From Arcuatula senhousia (lineage: Eukaryota > Mollusca > Bivalvia > Mytilida > Mytilidae), in the NCBI GenBank assembly GCA_963971305.1, contig OZ020306.1, positions 40,817,512-40,881,511 of the forward strand: a stretch of DNA of 64,000 nt, in the 5' to 3' direction. The notes beneath the pieces are model-generated. The model was not told where the DNA came from. It did no database searches and saw nothing but the letters and a program-made list of their open reading frames with translations. Made by a program: the position numbers and the translations under genes. Each line of letters opens with the position of its first letter. Position 1 is the first letter of the stretch. Below are positions 46,181-56,419 of the stretch, piece after piece.

Positions 46181-47331
46181 CGGTACTCGTATGGTAAAAG
46201 CTTCCCTCTCTCCCCATTTAGCATTGTACGATATACCATCCCCATACACCATATACTATCCCCATCCCCATACACCATTTACCATCCCCATCCCCATCCC
46301 CATCCCCATACACTATTTACCATCCCCATCCCCATTTACCATTCCATTCCCCATGCATCATAAATTTTCCCCATACCCACAATGCAATTGTTTATTAACG
46401 ACAATCTAATTTAATCTTCTTATTAATTTAATCATATATTTATTTATAAAACAAATTATAAAGAAATATTTAAATATATAAAGTGTTTATTTTTATTTAT
46501 TTATTAAATATCTAATTTAAAAGGAGGTATATTTAATTTATTTTAGATTTATTAATAATATATCAAAAATAATGTAAGCAATTTCCATAGTTATCTTCGG
46601 CCGTAATTTAAAACAGCATACATGTTCGTCATTAATTTGATCCTGAACCTTCTAGTACATGTAACTTGTGCACAGTCTGTTTTTTTTTATCAGCCAGTAT
46701 CTATAAACAATCTAGAACGAAATATTAAAATATAAGTGTTTATTTTTATTTATTTATTAAAAATTTAATTTAAGATGTTGTAGTTCATTTATTCTAGAAT
46801 TATTAATAACATATAAAAATAATGTAAGCAATTTCCATAGAGATATTGGGCCGTAACTTAAAACAGCATACATGTACGTCATTTTGATCCTGAACTTTGC
46901 GATAACTTGTGCACAGTCTATTTATATTTTTTTAAGCCAGTATCTACATATGAATTCCTTACAATAAAATATTTTTTGATTCAAAATATTGAAAGTTTAA
47001 ATTAAGATTTATATTGTCATTTACAATATAGATTTATTATTTAAAAAATGGCGTAATCAAATTCTAAATAACATTTACCATCCCCATTCCGCATTTACCA
47101 TTCAATTGACAAACCAAATTCGAGATACAATTTACCATTCAATTGACCAATCAAATTCGAGATACAATTTACCATCCCCATTCCCCATTTACCATTCATA
47201 TTTACTATCCACATGCCCATACACGATACCATTCCCCATAAACCATGAACTATTCACCATCCCTATCCCCATCCCCATTCCCCATCCCCCCATATACTAT
47301 AGACTGGGAAGCTTTTATTATACAGGGACTG
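46181..47331. mobile_element. TA-flanked TIR transposon inside the LINE (Tc1/mariner-type ends)
   Basis: Flanked by TA (46179-46180, 47332-47333). Left end CGGTACTCGTATGGTAAAAG and right end, reverse-complemented, CAGTCCCTGTATAATAAAAG, both then CTTCC: an imperfect ~25-bp TIR. Removing the element and one TA joins IKPLL to PKIIHHDQ in frame, so the insertion is precise. Inside each end are clusters of CCATCCCCAT/CCATTTACC in the same direction. The middle has a two-unit ~250-bp repeat ('gtaagcaatttccatag', 'acagcatacatgt'). No transposase; the Pro/His/Thr-rich frames come from the repeats. Confidence 0.85.
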
Positions 47332-47333
47332 TA

Positions 47334-47600
47334 ATAAAGGCTTTATTCTTTGAGCTAAAACATAAGCAAGCAATTTTAAATCGTAGTTAAACAAAGTAAT
47401 TGGTCTGTAATTATCCCAGGAGAACGGATCGTTTTTCTTATATATTAGAGATATGAGTCCAACTTTTTGGGAATTAGACAATTGACCTTTATTATAGCAG
47501 TGATTGAAGACTGGGACAATAACTTGTTTTAACTCTTCCCAAATTTTTTTTATTAAACTCTACATCCAGACCATCTGAGCCGGGTGATTTGTTTAATTTA
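47334..47600 (-). pseudogene. LINE ORF2: early RT segment
   Basis: KSPGSDGLDVEF (47553-47590) and, in another frame, SQKVGLISLIYKKND, YRPITLFNYDLKLLAYVL and AQRIKPLL. These are RT motifs 0-1 of L1-like elements. The frame change near 47550 indicates decay. Confidence 0.85.
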
Positions 47601-48485
47601 ATTTTGAATATAGCTTCTGTAATTCTTCGATTGTAACTAGCCCTTCACAAGATTTACTTTCTTCTTCTTTCAAATGATTTTGAACTTCCATATTTTTAAA
47701 GTAGGTGTTAATATCTTCTTCATTAGGGTTGGTGCTTGTATATAGTTTTTTATAATAGTTAAATTCTATATTTAATTGTTTTTCCTGATCGTTAGTGAGT
47801 GCACCTTTTTCATTATAGAGTTGGCAGATGTTTTTTTTTGTTTGCCTTGTTTTTTCTAATGATAAAAAGTATGCTGAGTTTTTCTCCCCTTCTTCTATCC
47901 ATTTTACTCGTGATCATATTTGATTGCCTTTTATTTTTTCATTATAAAGTAAATCTAACACCTCTTCAACTTTTTCTGTGTTATTTACTAGTTCAGTTCT
48001 TTCTCGGACATTGGTATAAGAATCTGTATTTAGTTTGTTATTTAATAGATTTGATTTTTGCTCTAACATTACAGATATATCTTTTTTTCTTTTTAGATTT
48101 AACTTTGCAGTAGTCGGTTGTTATATCTCTTACGTCAACTTAAAAGTTATCCCAGAGGAGTTCTAAATCTGGGTGAGTATTCATTTTTATCTTGTATGAT
48201 CTTATTAGGTTAGAGATAAGACTAACATAATTATTGTCTTCTAGAATACTCGAATTTAATTTCCAGTAGCCTTTGCCTTTTGTTCCTCTGTAAAGGTTTA
48301 TTTTAAGTGAAACCGCATTGTGATCATTTAATTTTGTAACTACTGGTATTATATCACATGATATAGTATTTTTATATATATCTTCAGAAACTAAAAAATA
48401 GTCTATTCGTGTTGCTTCTGTTCTTTTTTATTAGACCAAGTATAGTGTATTTTGCTTTTATTTTTTTTCTCCACACATCAGTAAG

Positions 48486-49026
48486 TTAAAGGGACTTTTT
48501 TACTTTAATTAAATTTGAAACTGGATTTTTCCCTTTTTGCTTCATTTGTATATTTTTTGTATCATTTGTTGTTAATATATCGTTATAGTCACCACCTTTT
48601 ATCACTTGGCCAGTACTATTCTCGTTAATACGGTGTAAAAAATTTTTGAAAAAAGAGTTTCGATTTTTTTTCATTATTACGGGCGTATATGTTTGCAAGC
48701 ATTATATTTGTTTCATCTAATTCTATATTTAGTAATTTAAATCGGCCTTTTTTGTCATGGTATTCATTTAGTATTTTATAATTTAACTTTTTTGTTTATC
48801 AGACTGGTAACTCCTCTTGAATTACTTGCACCGTTGTTAAATATATATTCTTATCTACTTCATTTTTTATTGACTAATTTGTCCGTAAAATGTGTTTCCT
48901 GTATTAATAAGATGTCACATTTCTGTTGTTTGGACCATTCATATAGTTTTATTCTTTTTTTTCAGATTGTAGGAGCCCTTTGCAGTTAATACTGCATAAA
49001 TGAATTCGATTCCTATTTCTTTTCAT
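48486..49026 (-). pseudogene. LINE ORF2: AP-endonuclease domain start
   Basis: From an ATG at 49026: RIHLCSINCKGLLQSEKK, then after a shift IKLYEWSKQQKCDILLIQETHF (the QETH box of APE-type nucleases). Downstream, VIMKKNRNSFFKNFL and KGGDYNDILTTNDTK match the GDFN box. These give target-site nicking in LINEs. Several frameshifts; inactive. Confidence 0.82.
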
Positions 49027-49029
49027 GAT

Positions 49030-49984
49030 GGTAAGTTTTAGTTATTTTATGTCAAATTTGAGTTATCATTCCTTGCATTTTACAATCAAATTTATGCACA
49101 TACATTGAGTATACAATATGGTGTTTACTCTGTCTCATTACGAAAGTTTGTATTAATTGAAAAAGGGTCATCATAGTGACTTTGTCCTTAGACTCTTGAG
49201 TACTTCCAAAGTACTCAGATTCAAGAAAAACATATAACTTGCAAATACACACGTAAAATACACATTGATAAAGAACAAATACAAATAAATTACAAATTTT
49301 GCTACTGGTGCAGCATGATTGAATATACATGTATTTGTATTTAAATATATACATGTAGGAATATTTACAAATATAAAATCAAAGGTTTTTATTTATTTTT
49401 TTTGTATAACATCAAACAATCCTTTCTAAAAAAAAGAACTACTATATAAAGGGAAGCAACTCTAAAGGTTTGGAATTTTCATAGTTATAAAGATATTTTA
49501 AGTTGATTAATATGTTTTCTTTTACAGTTTCCTTTGAGCTGATATTTAAATCGCCAAATACGCCAAGAGGCCAATTCAAAAGCAATATTGATTTTTTTCT
49601 GTCAAAAAGAGGACTGATGAAACAGAAAACAGGATAGACATGAACTACAGAGACTGTACTTTCTAACATAATTATGAATAATGAGCAAACTATAAATGTC
49701 AAAATCTTTAGTCTAATGTAATAAATAAAAAAAGAAGTTTACAAAGTTCATCTTATTTTGTAGAAAGCCATTTTATTAACATGCTTACTCTTAAGTTAAC
49801 TCTTTTTTTTGTCATTTCTTTCATTGTCATGTAGGATTTCTGTAGGAGTAGTTGGCGATTTTGCCAATCTAGGATTGGGCAGCTGTTTATTAGGTGTTTG
49901 AGTTTTTCCACTCACGAAACTTGTGATTGGTCTTGTCCTCTACCAGCTCGATGTTTTCTGCTTTGGCTTGATGGAACTTTAGCA
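49030..49984. other. Inter-ORF LINE region; nothing further recognised
   Basis: Minus-strand frames at 49052-49354 and 49442-49702 show no known domain. The stretch is longer than a typical ORF1-ORF2 spacer, so it may hold unrecognised inserted DNA. Confidence 0.35.
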
Positions 49985-50449
49985 CTACCAATCGATGGTA
50001 CATTGGTATGGTGTACTGCTGGTGCATGACCCTGTATTGGTCCTGTAAGAATCGATTGAGGGGGGTTCAGTGCGATCGGTGTCTGGATGGACTATTTCAG
50101 TCGATGCAGTAGTTGGCTGTTGTGTGCAGTCATCATCCCAGCCTGTAATATTGAGATCCTGTTGACTTACTTCACTGTCTGGCCTTTGACTATCCGAAAA
50201 CATACCATTTGTACACATACCTGATTCGCCACAAGATTTGCAACGCCAGTCGTTATCACATTCACTTGCACGATGACCATTTTCTAGACACTTTGAGCAA
50301 TTAACATAGCGATTGTTAGCATTTGGCTGACCTCTGTACATGAAAGTAGCTCTGTATTTGCCTATGGGTATTTGTCTTGGTAAGTCTTTCGCTAAGGAAG
50401 GTCCTTCGCAGATGACAATTTGATCTCCTGTTTGACAATTAGTGAGCAT
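49985..50449 (-). pseudogene. LINE ORF1 C-terminal part with CCHC zinc knuckle
   Basis: IVICEGPSLAKDLPRQIPIG precedes NCSKCLENGHRASECDNDW, a CX2CX4HX4C knuckle, then RCKSCGESGMC, a partial second knuckle. The rest is Ser/Thr/Asp-rich. Such proteins bind the element's RNA. It continues the 50964-50539 frame after a break. Confidence 0.8.
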
Positions 50450-50538
50450 ATTTTGATATCGAAGTCTTTCTAGAAAGTGTTTGAGAATGACGCAGCCATA
50501 TTGCTCTAAGGCTTAAAGAATCTGGCCATCATCTGCAC

Positions 50539-50964
50539 TCAGTGGCACATCTTTGACTCGGATTCGAATGTCAGTGTTTTTTCATAAGTACTTCCTCTAG
50601 GATTTCTTGAGTAAACATTAATGGTCCTATTTCTAAACTCTAATCCTTGAGAGAGCAAGGTTTCTCTTTCCTTTTCCTCATCTGGGTAAATCCACCAAAG
50701 ACCTCTGGTTCTTTGTAATCCTTTTATATGGTGGTTTGGTATGCATTTCCCTACTACTTCGCAGACTTCATCTATTGTAAGATACAGGGCCTTGATAGGG
50801 TTGTCGATACCTCCGAAGTCATCTGAATCAAGTATGAATACAGGCTTTACTGATGATAATGAGTTGGGGTCATCTGACTTGGGCCCGTTTTTGAATGCAT
50901 CGGCATAGGACGCCATATTGGGTGGGTCACCAGAATCTGACTTTACCATTTTCTGTTTTTTCAC
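50539..50964 (-). pseudogene. LINE ORF1 N-terminal part
   Basis: Starts MKKQKMVKSDSGDPPNMASY, with ALYLTIDEVCEVVGKCIP, GLQRTRGLWWIYPDEE and GLEFRNRTINVYSRNP, the RRM-like layout of mollusc LINE ORF1 proteins. A frame break at about 50540 leads on to RIRVKDVPLSADD and the zinc-knuckle part. Confidence 0.75.
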
Positions 50965-51374
50965 TGTTTATATATATATTTCAACGAAAATAGCTGATGA
51001 TATATCACAACAGACTTCTACAGATGGGTCCAGTCCTAACCTGTACAAAAGTGGACAAAAAGCAGACTTTTGGACAGCTATTTTGGTCAGGTCAGGTCAG
51101 CTTGAGCTGTCCGGAAAGTGAACCTTGGTCTTATGGAGTGGACCACGGTCCGCTTTGTCTGGTCAAGTTCACTATCTTGACAGGACAGGAGCTGACCTGA
51201 CCAGAAGTCTGGTCAGCTAAAAGCTGTCCTGACCTAAAGTCTGGTCAGCTTATAGCTGTCCTGACCAAAAGTCTTGTCAGCTAAGAGCTGTCCTGACCAG
51301 AGGTCTGGTCAGCTACCACCAGACCAGACCTGTGGTCAGGTCAGCTTAAAGCTGTCCGCGGATAGGAAATAAAA

Positions 51375-51595
51375 ATGACAACAAAGTTCCAGACAATAAA
51401 TTTTGCAACGCCTGACGCGCGTTTCGTCTATTCAAGACTCATCAGAGGCGCTCTACCAAAAATATTGAAAATGCCAAACACTATATGATTATGAAGAGCA
51501 TAAAACAATAAAACCAAAATTACCAAAATGGGGAACCAAATTATTACTAAGATGATCAACCTATAAGAAAGCAAACCAAGAACAAAGTCTGCTAT
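51375..51595 (-). mobile_element. Partial retrozyme inside the MITE
   Basis: Starts 'aaaatgacaacaaagttcca' as at 60270, carries an intact hammerhead (51408-51451), and continues 'aatattgaaaatgccaaaca' and 'aagagcataaaacaataaaacc' before ending near 51595, about 220 bp of a ~346-bp monomer. MITE motifs resume on both sides, so it inserted into the MITE. Confidence 0.8.
51408..51451 (-). ncRNA. Type I hammerhead ribozyme, intact core
   Basis: Minus strand: GCGCCT (stem I) - CTGATGAG - TCTTGAATAGA (stem II/loop) - CGAAAC - GCGC (minimal stem III loop) - GTC (cleavage triplet) - AGGCGT (stem I). Stem I pairs over six positions (one G-U), stem II G-C/U-A/C-G/U-A closes the UGAAU loop. All invariant core bases (CUGAUGA, GAAA, UH triplet) are present. 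Self-cleavage after GTC is expected, perhaps most efficiently as a dimer because stem III is very short. Confidence 0.88.
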
Positions 51596-51944
51596 GAAAG
51601 CAAACTTCAGACCTGTCCACGGTTCACTAAGGCTGACCAGAATGCTGTCCAGAGTGAACCAAGAACTGACTTTTGGACAGGTTCTCTGGTTTACTTGCCA
51701 TACAGGTTAGGACTGGACCCATCTGTATAGAAGCGATCCTGCTAGGATCTTCTCAAATTTAAGTTGATAAGCAACTAATAGACTTAGAAATTCGGCAGCA
51801 GTCACAAACCCATTACCATGGTTAGGGGCATGTAACTCAATTTTTACATCGATAAATTATGTCGGTTTTGTGTGATGATATAATACTGAATCATTAGTTG
51901 TTTGAAGCATTATATTGGATTTAGAATCGATACGTTTGATTTTT

Positions 51945-52290
51945 TTTTACATCAGTCGATAAATGCTTCTTAGTTAGCTGTCAGTAGCTGCGAGTGTACT
52001 CAAGAGAGTTCATTTACGTTTCGTTGTTATCGTTTCATAGTACTCTTGTCTCAGGTTCTCTCTTGGTGAATTGAACTTTAATCGATGTGATTTTTAAAGT
52101 TTGTTATTTTTTGTGCTTTGTACAAGATAAGCAATAGGGGGAGGTTGGGTCCAAACCAACCAGTTTATTCCCGCCACATTTTGTATGTGCCTGTCCTAAG
52201 CCAGGAATCTGCCGTTCCTTTAATGTTAGTTGTGTCGCGTATACTTTTTTCGCATCTCTTTATCGTCTACTATATGATAATTGTGGGCAC
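51945..52290 (+). repeat. Dispersed repeat, copy 2
   Basis: Same blocks as 16978-17290: 'atcagtcgataaatgcttct', 'ggttctctcttggtgaattg', 'cccgccacattttgtatgtg', 'tctttatcgtctac'. The 76-aa frame following at 52313-52543 has no known domain. Confidence 0.55.
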
Positions 52291-52589
52291 CAGATCTAAA
52301 TTATAAAATCATATGTTTAGAGAGCAAGACACAAGCAAAATGATAAAATCAAATATCGGAGAAAACATGAAATATGTGAGTCAATGCTCATTAGTAATAC
52401 CACTGCCTTCACTACTATGTGATGTACTAAATATGGAGTTTACAGCAAACAAGAAGGAATTGTTTGATGAATCCAGAAATGTATCCCACAATACATCATG
52501 TTCATATCAAGCTTGTTACCAACAAGAAATAACTGTAAATTAAGTGAACTCTTACTAAGTCTCCCAAGTAAAGTAATAATAAATTTAAT

Positions 52590-53465
52590 TATAGGGTGAG
52601 GATCTCAATAGTTTTAAAGACATTAGGTATTTTGAGGAATAACCACTTTAGACACCTCTATGGTACCAAATGATTCGTCTTACCATCGATACTAATAAAA
52701 TATATACTAATAATAATATATAAGGCTTGGATTTCAATGTTTTCAAGATATAAAGTATTTTGTCATTTGAAAGGGTGTTAAGCATTACCGCCATAAACCA
52801 CTTTATGGTACCAAATGATTCGTCTTACCATAATGACTGAAAATATATATGGTAATAGGGTGAGGATCTTGACAGTTTTCTAGATATTAATTATTTTGTC
52901 ATATCAGGGATGTTAGGCATGACCCCCTCAGACTCCTCTATGGTGCCAAAGGACCATAAGGACAAAGAATATATATGGTTATATGGTGCAGATCTAATTG
53001 GTTTTCAAGATATGAAGTATTTTGCCATTTTTAGGGAATGGGCATGACCCCCTCAAACCACTCTATGGTAACAAATGATTCGCCTTACAGTGAGGACTAC
53101 GAATATATATGTTTATAGGGTCGGAACCTTTATTGACGTACATGTATTAACAAAATATCAATTTTTGAGATATTTCGAAGGGCGTGGCACAGCCCCTGGG
53201 AATAACTCCACTTGAAAAATGGTAAAGACCAACAACTCGAATAGTTCTAGCATTGTGCAAAAGTTGAACAAAAGCCGTCAAGTATAACATATTTAAAGAA
53301 CAAAAGTGCCATTTGAAAGTGTAATAGATGAGTTATGAGTAAATAAAAAGCGGACGGAAATTGAGACGGAACCTCGGAACTACGCAACTTCGGAACTGAG
53401 GATTCTTTGACGGACACAGGTAAAACAGTATACCTCCCTCTTCTTCGAAGCGGAGGTATAATAAA
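52590..53465 (+). mobile_element. Pearl-like element, 'TATACCTCC' family
   Basis: About five ~130-bp units ('gtgaggatct', 'tatggtaccaaatgattcg-tcttacca', 'gaatatatatggtta'), then a GGACGG/GACGG-rich tail and a terminal hairpin TATACCTCC...GGAGGTATA (53431-53460). Same architecture as the other pearl-like elements but unrelated units. Confidence 0.65.
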
Positions 53466-53664
53466 CAGGTAAATACATGTAAGTTTTCAGATATAAGTAT
53501 TTTACTTAAAACACCATGTACGATTAATGATAAATGCATTTATTTTTGACACTGATTATTTTTTAAGAATTAAAATAATGTAAAAAAAAAGAAATTGCTT
53601 TCAACCTATTCCAATGGAAAGTTCAACAGATAAAAATAAACGACCAGCGATAAAAAGTCATTTA

Positions 53665-55748
53665 AGTTACGACTTTTGTAGAGCTAAATGCGATGAACAT
53701 TAAAGCAAGCAACAGCTTTTCTCTATCTGCTATAGTTTTCATTCTATGGGCCAAAAGCATGAAAAAACGTTATTTTAGGTGCCACAACCCCTATAACGGG
53801 TCGTCTGACAACTTATTGAGACTTATTGAGACTTTTGTAGAGCTGGATGAACTGAACATTAACGCGAGCAACAGCTTTTCTCTATCTGCTATAGTTTTCA
53901 TTTTATAGGCAAAAACATGAAAAAAACGTTATTTAAGGGGCTGTCATCCCTTTAAGAGGTCATCTGACAACTTCGATTCTATTGAGACTTTTGTAGAGCT
54001 AAATGAGCTGAGCATTTAAGCAACCGCTTCTCTCTACCTGCTATAATTTCCATGTCATAGGCCAAAAACATAAAAAATATATTATTTTAGGGGCAGTAAC
54101 CCCTATAAAAGGTATTCTGACAACTTCGACCCTACTGAGACTTTTTTAGAGCTAAATAAGCTGAAAATTTAAGCAAGCAACAGCTTCTCTCTACCTGCTA
54201 TAGTTTTAATTCCAAAGGCCAAAAACATGAAAAAAAAAACGTTATTTAATAGGCAGTAACCCCTATAAGGGTCATTTGACAACTTCGACCCTATAGAGAC
54301 TTTTGCAGAGATCAATGAACTGAACATTAACGCAAGCAACAGCTTTTCTCTATATGCTAAAGTTTTCATTTTATAGGCAAAAACATGAAAAAACGTTATT
54401 CAAGGGCTGTAATCCCTATAAGAGGTCATCTGACAACTTCGATTCTATTGAGACTCTTGCAGAGCTAAATGAGCTGAACATTTAAGCAAGCAACAGCTTC
54501 TCTCTACCTGCTATAATTTTTCTGTCATAGGCCAAAAACATAAAAAAATATATTATTTAAGGAGCCGTAACCCCTATAAAAGGTAATCTGACAACTTCGA
54601 TTCTATTGAGGCTTTTGTAGAGCTAAATGAGCTGAACATTCAAGCAAGCAACAGCTTCTCTCTACCTGCTATACTTTTCCTTTCATAGGCCAAAAAAATA
54701 AAAAAATAAAATTATTTTAGGTGCCGTTACCCCTATAAAAGGTCATTTGACAACTTTGACCCAATGAAGACTTTTGTAGAGCTAAATGAGATGAAATGTT
54801 AAGCAGGCAACAGCTTCTGTCTACCTGCTATAGTTCACATTCTAAAAGCAAAAAAAAAAACATGAAAAATGTTATTTTAGTGGCCGTAACCCCTATAAGG
54901 GGTCATCTGACAACTTATGACCTAAAACGATTTTAAAAATTTTAAAGCTAAATTAGCTAAACATTTAAGCAAGCAACAGCTTTTTTCTATCTGCAATAGT
55001 TTTCATACTATAGGGCAAAAACATGAAAAAAAAATGATTTTTTTCACCATTAAGGCGGCCGTAAGCACTACAGGGATCATCTGACAACTTCGACCCACTG
55101 GAGACTTTTGTAGAGCTAAATGAGTTGAACTTTTAAGCAAGCAAAAGCTTCTCTCTACCTGCTATAGTTTTCATTCCAAAGGCCAAAAACATGAAAATCG
55201 TTATTTTACGGACCGTAACCCCTATAAGGGGTCATCTGACAACTTTAACCCTATGAAGACTTTTGTAGAGCTAAACGAGCTGAGCATTTAAGCAAGCAAC
55301 AGCTTTTCTTTATCTGCAGCAGTATTCACACAATAGGGCAAAAACATGAAAAAATGCTATTTTTCACCTTTAAGGGGCTGCCACCCCTATAAGGGATCAT
55401 CTGACAGCTACGATCTAACGGAGACTTTTGTAGAACTTTAGATCCCGAAGCAGTTGGGTGCATCGGATTTTATCTATCTCTTTTACGTTTTGAATTACAA
55501 GCCCAAAAAACAGTAGTCTGACCCCCCCCCCCCTTGGTCTAGTTTTAGCCACGGCAGCCATGTTTTTGAGGAATCAAAAATCGAAACACAACTAGTGCAG
55601 GCCACCCTAAGGATTAATCATACAAAGATTCATTGAATTCTGTTCAGTAGTTTCAGAGGAGAAGAGTTTTTTTAAAAATTGTTAACAGACGACGACGACA
55701 GACGACAACGATGGACGCCAAATGATGGCAATAGCGCACTTGAACTAA
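53665..55748 (-). mobile_element. Pearl-like element, family B, expanded reverse copy
   Basis: Twelve ~160-bp units ('gacttttgtagagctaaatg', 'aagcaagcaacagcttttct', 'gtaacccctataaggggtca') are the reverse of the 43742-44853 units. On the right it ends with 'ttgttaacagacgacgacga' microsatellite and 'aatagcgcacttgaactaaa', where the normal hairpin is decayed. It touches the TA-flanked element at 55757. Confidence 0.75.
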
Positions 55749-55791
55749 AAATAACATACAGTACTTGAACCGATCAATGCAACAGTTTTTG

Positions 55792-55970
55792 CGATCCGTC
55801 ACGCGTCATCAATCAGTCACCAATCAGTCATCGATCCGGTCTCAATCATTCACCGATCCGTCATCAATCAGTCACCAATCCGTCATCGATCAGTCACCAA
55901 TCCGTCCGATCCTATCCGTCAAATGCATCCCATGATGCAATTTACCAATCCGTCACGCGTCAATTCAATC
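55792..55970 (+). repeat. Left subterminal motif cluster
   Basis: About a dozen short motifs of the form (G)ATC(A/C)GTCA(C/T) with CACCAATC: 'gatccgtcacgcgtcatcaa', 'tcagtcaccaatcagtcatc', 'caatccgtccgatcc'. All on the plus strand. Confidence 0.75.
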
Positions 55971-56041
55971 TAAAATACGGAATTTTTAAGTTCGTTTCGC
56001 TTATTGTATCACGTGACTCCTAGATCGAATGCATAAAATCT

Positions 56042-56338
56042 TTGAATGAAATAGAAATCTATATAAATAAATGTAAGAGCGGGATATTTGAGTCTTCCAG
56101 AATTCCGACCAGTACCTCCCCGTGGTGGAAGACGGGCCCTGCTCCAGCGATAACAAAGGATACTCTGGAGCAGCTAACACTGGCGGTGGTGTGTCATGGG
56201 CTGGACGACCCATGGCACATAGCGAGTCTATACCGATTGGTATATAAGTCGACGCAGAGGGGCTTTCCCCTAGTCGCGACTATAAATACCCATCAGTCAG
56301 GGATATTTGACAAGTTTTATATTAAAAATAAAAAATAG
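56042..56338 (+). CDS. Unidentified 98-aa frame inside the 4-kb element
   Basis: GC-richer than its surroundings. Reads SRIPTSTSPWWKTGPAPA, LEQLTLAVVCHGLDDPWHI and LYRLVYKSTQRGF. No known domain and no DDE/D motif; the opposite strand is also open (56001-56213). It could be a fragment of captured sequence or of a transposase too short to place. Confidence 0.25.
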   Translation: MNEIEIYINKCKSGIFESSRIPTSTSPWWKTGPAPAITKDTLEQLTLAVVCHGLDDPWHIASLYRLVYKSTQRGFPLVATINTHQSGIFDKFYIKNKK

Positions 56339-56419
56339 AATATTACAAAGCACAGCCAAATTGTGCTTTAATAAATATTAAAGTCAAACTTTAATGTAAA
56401 TTAAGACATAACACATTTC

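Larger units (their letters stand above)
45200..50990 (-). mobile_element. LINE (L1/Tx1-like non-LTR retrotransposon), broken
   Basis: On the minus strand, in order: an ORF1-type protein with zinc knuckle (50964-49985), an AP-endonuclease start (49026-48486), RT pieces (about 47590-45738) and a post-RT region (to 45242). Order and motifs fit an L1-superfamily element. It carries frameshifts and a TA-flanked transposon (46181-47331). The 5' end lies just before the MITE at 51021. Confidence 0.85.
51021..51725. mobile_element. TA-flanked MITE with 25-bp perfect TIRs
   Basis: Flanked by TA (51019-51020, 51726-51727). Ends are exact inverses over 25 bp (CAGATGGGTCCAGTCCTAAC...). Inside are repeated AGCTGTCCTGACC / GGTCAGGTCAGCT motifs. 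TA duplication and CAG start fit Tc1/mariner. It is interrupted by a retrozyme at about 51375-51595. No transposase. Confidence 0.88.

Noticed and set aside
46104..47390. Pro/His/Tyr/Thr-rich open frames (PSPYTIYYPHPH...)
   Set aside because: Low-complexity translation of the CCATCCCCAT motif clusters in the TA-flanked element.
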